A program made the position numbers and the translations under genes. DNA of 64,000 nucleotides. Source: Aporrectodea caliginosa. Lineage: Eukaryota > Annelida > Clitellata > Crassiclitellata > Lumbricidae. The DNA lies in the NCBI GenBank assembly GCA_020284085.1, contig JACEVL010000469.1, positions 1,350,001-1,414,000 on the forward strand. The letters are read 5' to 3'. The notes beneath the pieces are model-generated. The model was not told where the DNA came from, ran no database searches, and was given only the letters and a program-made list of their open reading frames with translations. Below are positions 35,501 through 47,400 of the stretch, piece after piece; positions within the stretch are counted from its first letter, which is position 1, and the number at the start of each line of letters is the position of its first letter.

Positions 35501-37986
35501 CTAGGAATAGGAAAATAAATGCACATATGAGAAAAACACACACACAGAAGGAAACAAAACATGACAGTGAAACAAATATCCTAAATAAACAAATATCCTA
35601 AATAAACAAATATCCTAAATAAACAAATATCCTAAATAAACATATCCTAAATAAACAAATATCCTAAATAAACAAATATCCTAAATAAACAAATATCCTA
35701 AATAAACAAATATCCTAAATAAACAAATATCCTAAATAAACAAATATCCTAAATAAACTCAATTGGAACAACACAGAAACTACGACGTACGTTGTTTTAG
35801 CTGTTCACGCCACGCTACACATATGGCCATTTCACAGAAAACAATTCATTTTTCTGCTTGAAGTCACTTAAAATGCAAGGAGTTTAATTTAATACGACTG
35901 CTTAATTAAACCTGCAAAAAACAAATCATGCACTTCAAATTTATTCCAATTTCTCCCACACACGGGCTGGTCCTCGTTAGTACACACCAGTGTTGGTAAT
36001 TAATATCATCTGTCACAGTATCCAGTTCATTACGTCGAGAGATTCAAATCGATAGGCATGTGATATGCACAAGTTTCTCCTCATTTGCATATTCAGTGGT
36101 TGAAGGCCATGTCGTGATCACACAGCATTTATTGCATAAAATATGCAGGTCATCTCAAATGCTATTTCCATTAAACACAATGAATCACACGAGTTTTGTA
36201 ACATTTTCTGAACATCCACGCTCTCCATTTCTATCCCACATCAGTTAAATTTTTAAAGCCATTTACTGTGTGCATGGCTATACAGCCTATCAGCAAAACC
36301 TTTCCCCACATTTTAAGTCTCTGGGGAGTTACACTGCAAGTCATCTCCATTTGTTCTGGTTAATTATCTCCCAATCTGTGATCACCATTTTATACTAGCT
36401 GTGTCAAATGTAGAACTTTCTTAAGCTAAACTGCTTAGATGGACTCTTCCAGTGCATTATCAAACCGCACTTCAAGCCAAGCATTTCAAAGAGGACTTTT
36501 TACTTTTAAACCAGACTGGTTGTTTAGTTTCACCATCAACTACAGCACATCAAAAGAATCACTGATAATAAGCATTCCAAACATAGAACTTTCTTATGCT
36601 AGACTGTAATACTGTATACACCATCTTGTCCAGTGCATTCCTGCCTTTAATTGCCAATTTCCCAACTCCATTCATATCACGGCATCTACACTGGCACCAC
36701 TTAATCACCACCATCTCGATAACCAAACAAGACATTGTCTCGGCAGCCATATATATTCAACTACCATATCGTCCTGGTAAAGTCACATGCTGAAGGATGA
36801 AACAAATTTGTTGCCCAGGTCTTTAACTGCTATACGTGACAAGTCAGGAGAGCTGTTTCTGGTGTATGACTAGTTTCTGAATGTGAATAGTCACAAAGCA
36901 TGTTTATTGTAAGAAATTCAATCGTTCTTAGACAACATAATCTCTCTTTTCTGGTGTATGACTAGTTTCTGCATGTGAATACATGTAGTTACAAAGCATG
37001 TGAATTATAATAAAATGAATCATGCTTAGACAATAATCTGTCTGGCAATGACAGCGTCAGTGACGTAACTATGACTTTTCGTTTGGGGGGACTTTAATCC
37101 TTGAGAATGGCAAGAGCGGAAACATGAGCCCACAGTGGGGCCAAGTCTTGATTTTGGGTCTCAGCTTCGTTTGGGGGGTCTTAAGCCCCAAAGCTAGTTA
37201 CGTCCCTGGACAGCACACAGTCTTATCACACCCACAACCATTAACGTTCCATTTTCAAATTACAGTTGCATTGTATTGTTTTCGGTGTATCTGAAAGAGT
37301 TTATCTGGATAAAATCATTTTGAAAGAACTGTTTATGCATCAAAGAAATTGCCCAATTTCTTAATGTGTTCATACCAATCAAATTCAGCAACAGTACGCA
37401 ATATTGTACATGATGTGGAGATTGTGTGAAAGTAAAAAATACTAACTTTCCACACTTAAGGTAACAATTATTAGTCTACTACCCAACATTGAACATTACG
37501 CAATTTTGGGTTTAAAATCGACTAATTTTTTATTCAAAGCTTTCGCTAATCGACCCGTTGGTTTCGTGTCACGAATCATAGTCGTTAAAACGAATTTAGT
37601 CGTTAAAAACGAATGTAGTCGTTAAAACAAAATATAGTCGTCAAACGACGTCCATCGAAACTTCGACTTACAGGATGCCAATTAGACATTTAATATTCAA
37701 CCCACCATTCCTTACCTCTACTCCGTCGAAATTAAATAATCAACCCGGGAATAATTAAACTTTAAAGAGCTTAAAACTCTAAATCAAACCCCCTCTAGCA
37801 TGACCACCCCCTCCGAACAATCCCTCCCATAACACGACGCAGAAACATCGTCGAACGGGGGTTCGCAAAAAATTACGAATATTCTCACTTATTGGCGTTT
37901 GATAATGACGGCATTTCTTCTTTTTCTTGCGTTTACGGCCCGAAATTCTCAATAATGGTGATTGCCTTGGAGGCACTCATTAACAT
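32539..37986 (-). CDS. OAZ: ornithine decarboxylase antizyme, +1 frameshift gene
   Basis: Antizyme binds ornithine decarboxylase monomers, delivers them to the 26S proteasome without ubiquitin and represses polyamine uptake. Coding exons (minus): 37986-37937, 35115-34794, 33869-33784, 32687-32539, all GT-AG with matching phases (2, 2, 1). ORF1 is 35 codons (start MLMSASK, end GPGPRQCS, then TGA); an in-frame TAG at 38016-38014 limits it upstream. The +1 shift at TCC-TGA joins ORF2, giving about 201 residues against about 228 in human OAZ1. Family landmarks: [55 protein letters not shown], then a short acidic tail. Exon 1 is inferred from phase, donor and start codon, not homology; the rest is secure. 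Introns carry a hAT element and a 17-bp minisatellite. Confidence 0.94.
34979..35053 (-). promoter_or_regulatory. OAZ: predicted H-type pseudoknot 3' of the frameshift site
   Basis: Four bases after the UGA, stem 1 pairs CCCCACACCG (35053-35044) with CGGTGTGGGG (35009-35000), ten perfect pairs. Within its loop, GACAGAGGGC (35021-35012) pairs with GCCCCCTGTC (34988-34979) beyond stem 1, nine of ten pairs with one A-C mismatch. The connecting loops are 22, 2 and 11 bases. This is the layout of the stimulatory pseudoknot known 3' of the vertebrate antizyme 1 shift site. The pairing is read from sequence; function is inferred. Confidence 0.72.
35058..35066 (-). promoter_or_regulatory. OAZ: programmed +1 ribosomal frameshift site of antizyme
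   Basis: Minus-strand TGC TCC TGA (followed by T) ends ORF1 after GGG CCT CGG CAG. The downstream homologous frame resumes at GAT, which overlaps the stop by two bases, so the ribosome must slip one base forward at TCC-TGA. This is the classic antizyme site: polyamines raise the slippage and so the synthesis of the ODC inhibitor, closing a feedback loop. The preceding GPGPR-x-CS peptide also resembles vertebrate antizymes. Confidence 0.94.
35567..35758. repeat. 17-bp minisatellite in OAZ intron 1
   Basis: About 11 copies of AAATAAACAAATATCCT, nearly identical, one unit slightly shortened near 35640. Confidence 0.95.
36410..37045. repeat. two local duplications in OAZ intron 1
   Basis: 36412-36470 and 36580-36650 share TAGAACTTTCTTA and CCAGTGCATT. 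36852-36945 and 36952-37042 share TTCTGGTGTATGACTAGTTT, GTGAATA and CAAAGCATGT. Non-coding. Confidence 0.65.
37058..37208. mobile_element. hAT-type miniature element (151 bp), copy 2, in OAZ intron 1
   Basis: Ends CAGTGACGTAACTA and TAGTTACGTCCCTG (inverted), flanked by GACAGCGT and GACAGCAC (6 of 8 identical). Interior GTTTGGGGGG blocks match copy 1 at 30544-30694. Confidence 0.75.
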
Positions 37987-38788
37987 CCCGAGACCGATGC
38001 CACAGGTAATCGTCTACGGATGCGGATTGAAGCGTTCGAGCTGCTTGTCCGGAGATTTTCGTCGTCTCTTTCCAAACGTCTTCTTCTTCTCGACCACCTT
38101 TGTCCAAATTTATTCTCAGCAGAGACCGAAAGAACCCGGATGTGTGACGTCTTTCATTTGAATATGAATGACTCATGAATATTCATCTTGTCCTTTTAAT
38201 TAGGCTGCATGAATATTAATTATGCGCGCCACCGCTGTAATGTTTTCCCAGTAATTGCTGCAAATACGTGGAATAATTAAATGAGTTTTAGAGTTATGTG
38301 TATGTTATTGGTGCCGAAAAGGACTGAAAGCGTCATTTTGCGCCATTGTTAGCCGTTGTTTTGTCGCTTTACGTTTGTAGCGACTGTATGACAGGAGGGA
38401 GTGTAATGCATCGGCGCTAAACAAAGAAATTATTTTCTGAATTGCTGCTAAAACAGAAGAAATACCTATTTTACATATATTTAATTCTGCTATTTTGCAA
38501 TTTTCGCTTGTTGGTATAGAAATAAAAAATTTAAATATTATTACTTTAAATGTCATTTCCTTGTAAATGTGAGTTTACGGCGGGAGGTTACTATAAGGGC
38601 GACCTTCTCTTGTTCTCGAGCGTCCTTCAGTAGTTTTCCGCTCGTTGCCGCAGCCGACTTGTCAATCACTCATATCTTATTACTACTGCAACGATATTTA
38701 ATACTGCTGCAACAAGACTGCAACAGCCAACAACGTATTGTTTCTAATCGATTATCTGACATGCGCAACCGACCTCACACGGTCACAC

Positions 38789-39330
38789 CAGTGTGATTCT
38801 CCTTACAGATTTTATTTTAGTTATAGTTACAGTTATAGTTAATGGTTTTTTTATTTTAGTTATAGTTATAGTTATAGTTAGTATTATTTTTAGTTATAGT
38901 TATAGTTATAGTTAATGAATTTTTATTTTAGTTAATTTTAGTTACTACTTAGTTACAATAATTAAGCCTATTAGTGAAATTGTGCGTATTAACACGCTGT
39001 TTCACAATTTGCTCAGAGCTTTGAAAGCCTTTGAAGCATGGATGCATTCAGCTTCATGAATACACCTGTTTCCAAAGTAGCCTAACTGACAAATTGCATA
39101 ATAAAAATATCGCATTTTTCGTTCTCATTTATGTCGAATCGTCCATATTGCACTTCCTATTTTTATTTTTTGCATTAACGAAAATAAAGATGAATTTTCG
39201 TTAGTGTTATTTCGTTATAGTTATAGTTATAGTTAATGATATTTTATAGTTATAGTTATCGTTAACGAAATCGATTTATTTTCGTTAACGAACATTTTCG
39301 TTATCGTTATCGTTAACGAGAATCACACTG
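38789..39330. mobile_element. hAT-type miniature element with GTTATA repeats (542 bp)
   Basis: Perfect 13-bp terminal inverted repeats CAGTGTGATTCTC. Flanks GGTCACAC and CCTCACAC agree at 6 of 8 positions. Arrays of AGTTAT/GTTATAGTTA lie inside both ends (38818-38920; 39200-39320). Confidence 0.75.
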
Positions 39331-39864
39331 CCTCACACTTAAAAAATAATGCAATTAACTGCAATGTTTGAATGTTTAGTCAGAACGTCGCTTATAATTC
39401 CCGTTACACATAATTATGACGCATGCAGTTTGTTTTGAGAAATGTGCTGCAGCTGTTGCTCCACAAACTTATGTTTGGTAGCCTACCGTACAGGTGTCGA
39501 AGACGCCGAGTTTTTGATTGCTTAGCCCTATTTTAAGACTTGCTTATTTGATTAATATAGCTGTTTCATTATCATTACACTATAAGGTTGCTAAATTGCT
39601 AAATTATAGTGATAGTGATCTCGAGATTTTGACAGAGCACAAAGAAGGCTAATTCCTCTTTGTCTCTGGTCTTTGGCAAACTGGACTTTGATCTCCACTT
39701 GGTATTTTACGGTCGTTGGTATTTCGGAACAACCTCTGTTACAACGACGCAGCACTCGTGAATAAGCTGATGTCACGCGCTTAGCTTTTTAAGTAGTGAT
39801 TCATAAAATGTCGAGATTAGGCCTAATATTGCGAACAGCCATCGATATCTATGAAGCCATCAGT

Positions 39865-40072
39865 ATAATAATATATTTTCGTTTATTCAACAATCCGGTT
39901 GACAAACCGCAACCGGTTACAGTGTACAATTATGCAATTCACAAGACACAAATCTTAACTACTAACAAAACAGACAGCCTGCAAACACAAAGCATATCCG
40001 CCCAACGGGGGCTCGAACTCGGTACCTCTCGGTCTCTTTGCCAGATGTTATCCAATGCGACACGGGCCCCCA
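39865..40072 (-). mobile_element. tRNA-derived SINE, second copy of the tRNA-Arg-like family
   Basis: Minus-strand head with GAGTTCGAGCCCC B box and a body sharing GCTGTCTGT, TTAGTAGTTAAGATTTGTGT and CTTGTGAATTG with 21780-22040. The extreme 3' tail differs. Confidence 0.7.
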
Positions 40073-40439
40073 GTCAAACAAAATCATTCAAATTCTTTCT
40101 GCCTCTCTCCTTAAGCGCTTGGAAACCATTCTGTTTAGTTGTGACCGTGTATTGTTAGATTTGTGCGCACTTGTAAAGAATCTCTGCTACAGGCGCTGAA
40201 CAAAATCAGTGATTACAATAATATTATTATAAATAAAGGCCATAGCTATATAAACGGCCTCAGAGTATTTTCGGTAATTCAGAGCAATCCCAAGGGAGAT
40301 CCTTCAAATGACGCCACAGCCTCGTTTTCGGTTTATGGCGACGACCACTTCCGGTTGATTGCTGATTTGTTTTTCCTCGCGTTTTTTCGATTAATGTCCT
40401 AATTTGGTCGTTGCTGAGTGAAGCAGTAATCGTAATATT

Positions 40440-43400
40440 ATGAACGGCGAGGTTGAAGCCAGTATTCGGCAAAATATTCCTTGGTTGCGCGTCTCCAACA
40501 ATATTAAGCAGGTGTGTCTGATAAGGTCGTTCAGCCTCCTACCTCTGGCCACTCCACCCGGGTGCGCGCCGAATCCCCAAATCCCCGAAACGAATTTCTG
40601 CCCTATCCCCGAAATTGATTTTCTAAGTCCGACCCGAATGAATGTAATTAACAAATAAACATTTGAATTGGCAGCATATCGATATAAATCAGGCCCACTC
40701 TAGGCCAATGTCATGTTTACAATTTAACTCTGAATAGCTTTCTGGAGTTCGGCCGCTTTACAGAAAACTGTTTTTGTGTATTTTCAACGGTTTCGGGGAT
40801 TCGGGCTGACCCCATCCACCCCTAGGTGTCCCTCAGGCCGACAATGAGGATCTATTTCTCACAATATTCAAGCCAGCCATCGTAATATTTAGTAATGTAT
40901 TTGGTGCCTTGGCAAACTTATAGTATCGTGGGCTGAAAGATTATACAAATCTTTGGTCATGCTGCGCGGACGCCGGACGGTACCAGGTTTTCTAATGACG
41001 ACACTAACCCTGACCCTAACTGACCCTCACGATGTGTAACCTGACCAAACTGACATGACACCAGTAAACTTACACACCTATATCCATCATGACACCAGTA
41101 AACTTACACACTATATCCTTCAGCCCCCCAGTTCAATAGTATAAGCTTGCCACCCCAAAACAGGCGACGTATTTCATAGTCTATACTTAAGCCAGACATC
41201 ATATTGTATTTGGAATTGAATCTGTGCCCGATATTGCAACCATGACACACCATCTATTAGTCTTCCAGTAGACAGGTGTAAGAAAGAATGCATGTTATGA
41301 AACTGCTATGTCTTGCAAATTATTGTCTAGTTAATGGGTGAATAAGGAAGGAAATTTATAGCTTTTATATAATACCTCTTCAAGATAACTATTCCAAGGC
41401 GCTCATAGGTTCAGCACTGAATTAGTTCAAAGCAGAATTCATTTACCAGTGAGGTCTGTTTTGTTACAGAGTCTTGGAAATTCTCAGCGTGAATATGAGA
41501 AACTGGTCGTTGTCTTCAGTGTCAAGAACCAGCTGCGATACAAAGGCAACTTAGGTTCGCTTTTAACTTTTTCCCCAGTGAACTTGCAGAATAAAAAGAA
41601 GAAAATTGAAATGAATATTTATTGCTTTTGATTAGTTTATTTACTATTGCTATAAAGTATTGGATGCGGTGGTGTAGCAGTATGTTCTGCACCTTTTAAC
41701 CGGAGGATTGCAGGTTCGAATCTACCTGAAGCCACTGCGTAGCGACTCTGGACAAGCTGCTCGCCCACAATTGTCTGTGAGGAAGGCAACGGGAAACCAC
41801 CTCATTCACCTCATCCCCGGGTAGCATAAAAGCCAATGGACCTGCCTTCGGACAGGTCCATTGTCATCATTGTCATTGTGGGGCGCGGTGGTGTAGGGAT
41901 ATGTTCGGTGCCTTGCAGCCGGAGGGTTGCGGGTTCGAATCCACCTCAAGCTGCCGCTTAGGGACCCTGGGCAAGTCCTTCACTCGCAGTTGCTAATGCG
42001 CTTCGGCGTGAAACTCCGATTCAGTGTCCGCACTGTAGTCGGGAGCGCCTCTGAGTAGAAATCTTGAAGGGGCGCTATAACAAGTGCTCATGCATACATA
42101 CATACATGCATACATCATCATCATAAAGTATGTAGGTTGGTGAGTGTGAGTGAGTAGCTTTGATGTGTGAAATTCAGACAAATGTTTGTTCATTTCAGTT
42201 AGTATTTACTAATGTTTTAAAATTACTAATAAATAAAGTAAGTTAGTGGGTATCTGCACACATACACTTATATAGAACATTACATTACATACTGTTTTAA
42301 ACCAAAGTGTGGTTATACTGTTGGATAAATAAAGAGTATACTTTCTTACTTTACACATACAAACAAGCAGAAATGTATAGTTGCATTATGGTTGTCATTC
42401 ATCTGTTCTGCATGGTGACCCTGATGAACAGTTTCCATTAAGTTAACGATGTGGTTTTGGTTGGCAGTTAAAACAATTCGAAAAGATGAGCGCAAGTACT
42501 ATGAAGACCTGCTCAAGTATAGCCGAGATCACCTGATGCTCTACCCCTACCACCTGTCGGATGTCATGGTCAAGGGGTTAAGGGTCACGCCCTTTGCCTA
42601 CTACACGAGCATCATGACGGACATCATGTCGCAGGAGAAAAGCTACGACTCGCTTCCGAACTTCACTGCTGCCGACTGTGAGTTACCTGTACTCTGAAAA
42701 GATATGTCTAATATTGTCAGACATTAGTGTGGCACTCCCTCCCTCCCTGCACCCACAGGGTTTAATTGCTAATCCAGCCATCCTCCCTTCCTCCCACCCT
42801 TTCTTCCCTCATTCATTCGTTTTTTTTTCATTTCTTCCTTCCTTTTTTCTTTCTTCCTTCCATCCTTCCCTCATTCATTATTCATCCATTTGTTCATTCC
42901 TTCTTTCATTCCCTCCTTCCTTCCTACTCTACTTTCTTCCATCCTTTCTGCCATCCTTATTTCCATCTATTCCATTCTTCCTTCCTTACCTCATTCTGTC
43001 CAATCTTCCTTCCTCATGTCCGTGTACTGACTGCCCGTTGGTGTTGATCATAGCGCCACTGAAAATCATGGATTGTCATGTTATTGACATGGTCGATGTA
43101 GGGAATTCGTCGGATCCTTCTGAGCCACAATGTGTTGAAGTTGTCAAGCTGTTTAGGGCCTTTGAAGTTGTCCAAGTCCAACTGTAGAGGAGTACTGGTA
43201 AGTGGTAACACATGCAACCTATGAAGGACTTGCTCTTGAAAGATTTTACAACAGCCATCTTGTAAACGGCTTTAACCCATACTTTCTGCGCTAGAATGTG
43301 GCTTTTCACGATAACCAGGCACATGCTGTGATACAGGCAACCGTAGTCAAACGTAAAGCGTGTCCTGTTGAAACTTTGTACAGGTATAGGGTAATGAAAT

Positions 43401-44456
43401 GTATCAGTTTCATCACTTTGATTATAATCTCCAACTTGTACTAAGTACTATGGTAATTACCATAATAAATGAAAAGGAAATTATTCAGGTTACCATAGTA
43501 TTTAGTACAGGTTGTGGGTAAGGGAAATTTTTCATATGTATTTCCATAGAACCTTCACATAAAGAAATCAAAATTACCTCTTCCTACCTGGACTTAGCGT
43601 ATGGTGCGATAACAAAAGTCATCTACGTGTGCTATGTTTTTCGTTAGTGGATTTAATTTGGAACATGTGGGGTGAATTTGATCTGGTTGTAGGTCTTCGA
43701 CTGATGGCAATTGGACGGAACCAGTACATCGACATCATGAACCAGTGTCGCTCATCTAAGGTCTGTTGTTTCATTTCTCAAACTTGTAATAGAATTGCAC
43801 ACTTTTGTACCACTACTTCAAGAAGTAACAGTAAACTGTACAGAGTAAATTGTTGTGTGCTGCTAATAATCGACTACTGGTAGATGTATTTGCGTGTATG
43901 ATGGTCTAGTGGCATGTTGAAAATTGTAATGTAATGTCAGAGTGACAATTTATATAGCGCCGTAATTAGTGCATTGATAGTGCTGAGCAGTTTTGTATGG
44001 GGAGGTTGAGTTTTTGTTTTATTTGAAATGTTTTTTGTTTTATTTGAAATGTTTAATTTTATGCAATATTTTTGGCTTAAGTACCCCTGAAAGCATAAAT
44101 ACACCAGCCCCCCACCCCAACATGACTACACGAGCCCTGCTGATGTGACCCTACAGACTCTATGGCGCCAAGGCTAATGCCAATGACAGTCCCGGATATT
44201 GAACCACACACCTGCACAGTGCACACACGAGTGTCGAGGTCCCTACACAACAACGCAACACGTGCTGAGAACTTTGATCTTGCAGCAGTAACATTGTTTG
44301 TCATGTGATAGATTACCAGAGCAATCTCACGTTTAGTGTGCTGTACTGTCACATACATACATACATGTACATACATGTACAACATTCGTGCATACGGCAT
44401 GCATCCTGGTACATATTCACTTATACTCACACCAGTACACACACACACACACCAGT

Positions 44457-44494
<38 letters not shown>

Positions 44495-47400
44495 AGGAAT
44501 ACATACATGCAAACTTACATACATACATACATACATATACATGCATATCATAATGCAGTCATGTATACTTAGATACTAACAAACATGTAGCATTAGAAAT
44601 ATATATATCTTCGTTTAATATCCAACAGACTGACAAACCGCAGAGGCATAATGGAACGCAGACAGATCAAATATATGGGGTATAGTTGCTGAAGGTACAC
44701 CGTTTATTGAAAAGCCTAACCTAGAGTACATGTACATATTTTATAAAGAATTCTTGAATTCCAGAGGCATGCACAGACATATGCACACATACACAAACAT
44801 ACACATGCAAACATGTCAAGACCTATTTTTCCATAAGAACAGTAGAACAGTGCAGAAGTCTCATTGTGTATTGCGACTGTTTCTTCCTGTCAAATCGCCC
44901 GCATTGTGCCGTGGGCCCTTAGAGTATTTGATACCCAGACACATTATTCGATACATATTCCGTTCCGAATTCGATACACCAATGTTCCTTTCTTTGGGCA
45001 CTTGGAGGCAGAATATGAGACGAGCTGTCCATCTGACCCGGATATGAGTCTCCATGGGGGAGTTCTATCTGATCATGCCTTATAAGGATGCAGATTGCAA
45101 CGTATAGTACCCAGACTTTCCTGCAGCATGATGAATTTCGAATATCGAATTACTACACGACTTGAAAATGCTGCTTCCTTGTTCGTTTGTCCTTTGTTCG
45201 TTCATTCATTTGGCTGATGATTGATGATTTGTCATTTGATTGATGATTTGTGATTGCATAATGATATCGTTGTCAATGACTCCCAACGAAAAAGGCTTTG
45301 TTGGGAGTCTTGCTTTATTGATCGCAATGTAATTTAAAGAGACATGGCAGCCGACTGGTTGGAGTGGTCGCTTATAGTGCCGACGGTTCCTGTGTAGGGA
45401 CCTTGAGCAAGTCCTTCACTCACAATTGCTTGGCACCATCGATTGATGCCTGGTCTTTAGATAGTGGTGCTTAATAAATGCGTAGTAATGATAAAGAGAG
45501 TTTCCAAAGAGCCCAGTGATTGGAAGTCATTGAAGAGCACCTTCTGAGGCATTCATTCATTCCTTCATTTGGTGCTTTGTCGTTCACTAAATTTATTTAG
45601 AACCTCTGAGAAGGGTCTACAGGGTACGGTACCATGGATTCTGGAAAACTTGGAAAGTCTTGGAATTAGACTTTGAAAAATTTAAGGCCTGGAAAACATG
45701 GAAAAAAACAGACCTGTGATTTCCAAAAAAAGTCCTGGAAAGTCCTGGAATTTGAAAATAGATAGGTCATGGAAAATGAAAAAATTGTTAATAGTCATAT
45801 TTCTAATCTAGTCTATTTTTAAATTTCGATAAATATATTATGTCGATAAAACAATTAGAAAGTAGGTCCTTTTTCATCTAAAATAAGTCTTAAAAGTCAT
45901 AGGAAAAAGTTATGGAAAGTCATGGATTTTTGTGTTATTAACCTTGTGGCAACCTTTGTCTACCCCAAAGCTCTACCCATCACTGGAAGTCCTTGAGTTT
46001 CTTCTAAATAAGTCTTTCGTTCCTCTTTCCTTCATTCGTTGGTTAATTACTGTTTAATGACTTGGGTCATAGCAAAGATGATTTATGTCACCCTTCTCGT
46101 TTACATAGGCTTGAGACTGTCACTAGATTTCATATTTAATATCTTCAGTCAGTTTGTGTAAGACTGCTGATTTATCTGCTCTGAAGTGGTTCTTCGGCCC
46201 AACCTCATTGAAAGATAAATGTTCTGTGCCTGATATGTAATTATTTATGTCTGGTACGTTGATGAGATAACGTTCTTCAGCAAATTGATGGTGGTGGTGT
46301 TGTGACTTGTGAGTGGTGGTTGAGGTGTTGTGGGATGGTTGTGGTGGTGTAGACTTGGTTATGGTGCTTTCTTAGGCATTGTAATATCCTGGAGAAACAG
46401 TCTTTCACTTAATATTTGAACGGTTCCATTAAACAAGGGTTAATGAAACTGTTCAGCCTGTTTAAGTTGCATCTTGCTTCTTCTCTTCTAGGTTCCAGTG
46501 TTTTAGTCTCCGTTAGAGGTCCTTTTAAGGCAGTATACTTAGATATATGCTAGTGTCACTGGTTGTGGTATGGTAGCAGCCCTGGTAAAGGGATTGTTTG
46601 CCTGCATATGGTCATCTAATCTATTCTAGCGTCTTCTTAACCATATACAACGTATCAGTCAACGGCTTGCCCTCTGATGCTGACAGCTTTAGTTGCGAGA
46701 CTCCGTTCCTTGTTGCAGAAGTAGAAAGTTTCTAATTCCACATTTAAATGCGGGACACTGTGGCCGATTGGTTAGAGCAGCGCTTCCCAAACTTTTGAGC
46801 GTCACGGACCGGCAGCAATTAACTGCAGTAGCGCCGGTGCCAAATTTATTAATTATTTGTCATTTTCGTTTTCGATCACGTAAATTTCTCAAAATGCATT
46901 AAAATTGATTTAAATGCATGCTTAGCCACTGCCATGACCTTATTGCCCTTTAAATGCTAGCCTAACAAGTGTTATGACTTTTAAAAATATTATAGCCATT
47001 TCTTGATTCCGAGATGATTTGACCAGTTTCTTGACTCACTTTGCGGACCGGCAACTGAGGACTCGCGGACCGGCACCGGTCCGCGGACCACCACTTTGGG
47101 AAGCACTGCTCTAGAAGCACTGGCCGTGTAACATGGAGAGTATGGGTTCGAGCTTCCTTCCTGAGACAGGTGCTGAAATTGTCAGAAGCCTATCACCATG
47201 TATCTGCATTGTATTGCTGATGGATATGGAGGGGTATGAAGAACTCGCGAAATGTTTGAACTTAGTGACATGTTCAGAGGCCAGTATCTCAGGAATGTGT
47301 GCACATAGACTTGCAGAATTTGGTGATTTTGTACAACTTTTTGTGTACTTTTTGATTCTCTAAATAATTCTGAGTTGAAACAAATGGTTCCCCACTAATA

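Larger units (their letters stand above)
37987..40439. promoter_or_regulatory. divergent intergenic region between OAZ and FAM91A1
   Basis: Must hold the promoters and 5' UTRs of both genes, since their start codons face away from each other 2,453 bp apart. I see no unambiguous TATA box or initiator. It also carries a hAT-type element (38789-39330), a CGTGAATAAGCTG repeat (39752-39826) and a SINE copy (39865-40072). Confidence 0.5.

Noticed and set aside
40540..40835. Inverted CGAATCCCC/GGGGATTCG segment in FAM91A1 intron 1 as a transposon
   Set aside because: The interior inverted repeat is real, but termini and target duplication are not clear enough to delimit an element.
45615..45955. 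AAAGTC-TGGAAA-rich segment as a transposon
   Set aside because: CAGGGTACGG and CAACCTTTG ends are only loosely inverted, and I could not find a consistent 8-bp target duplication.
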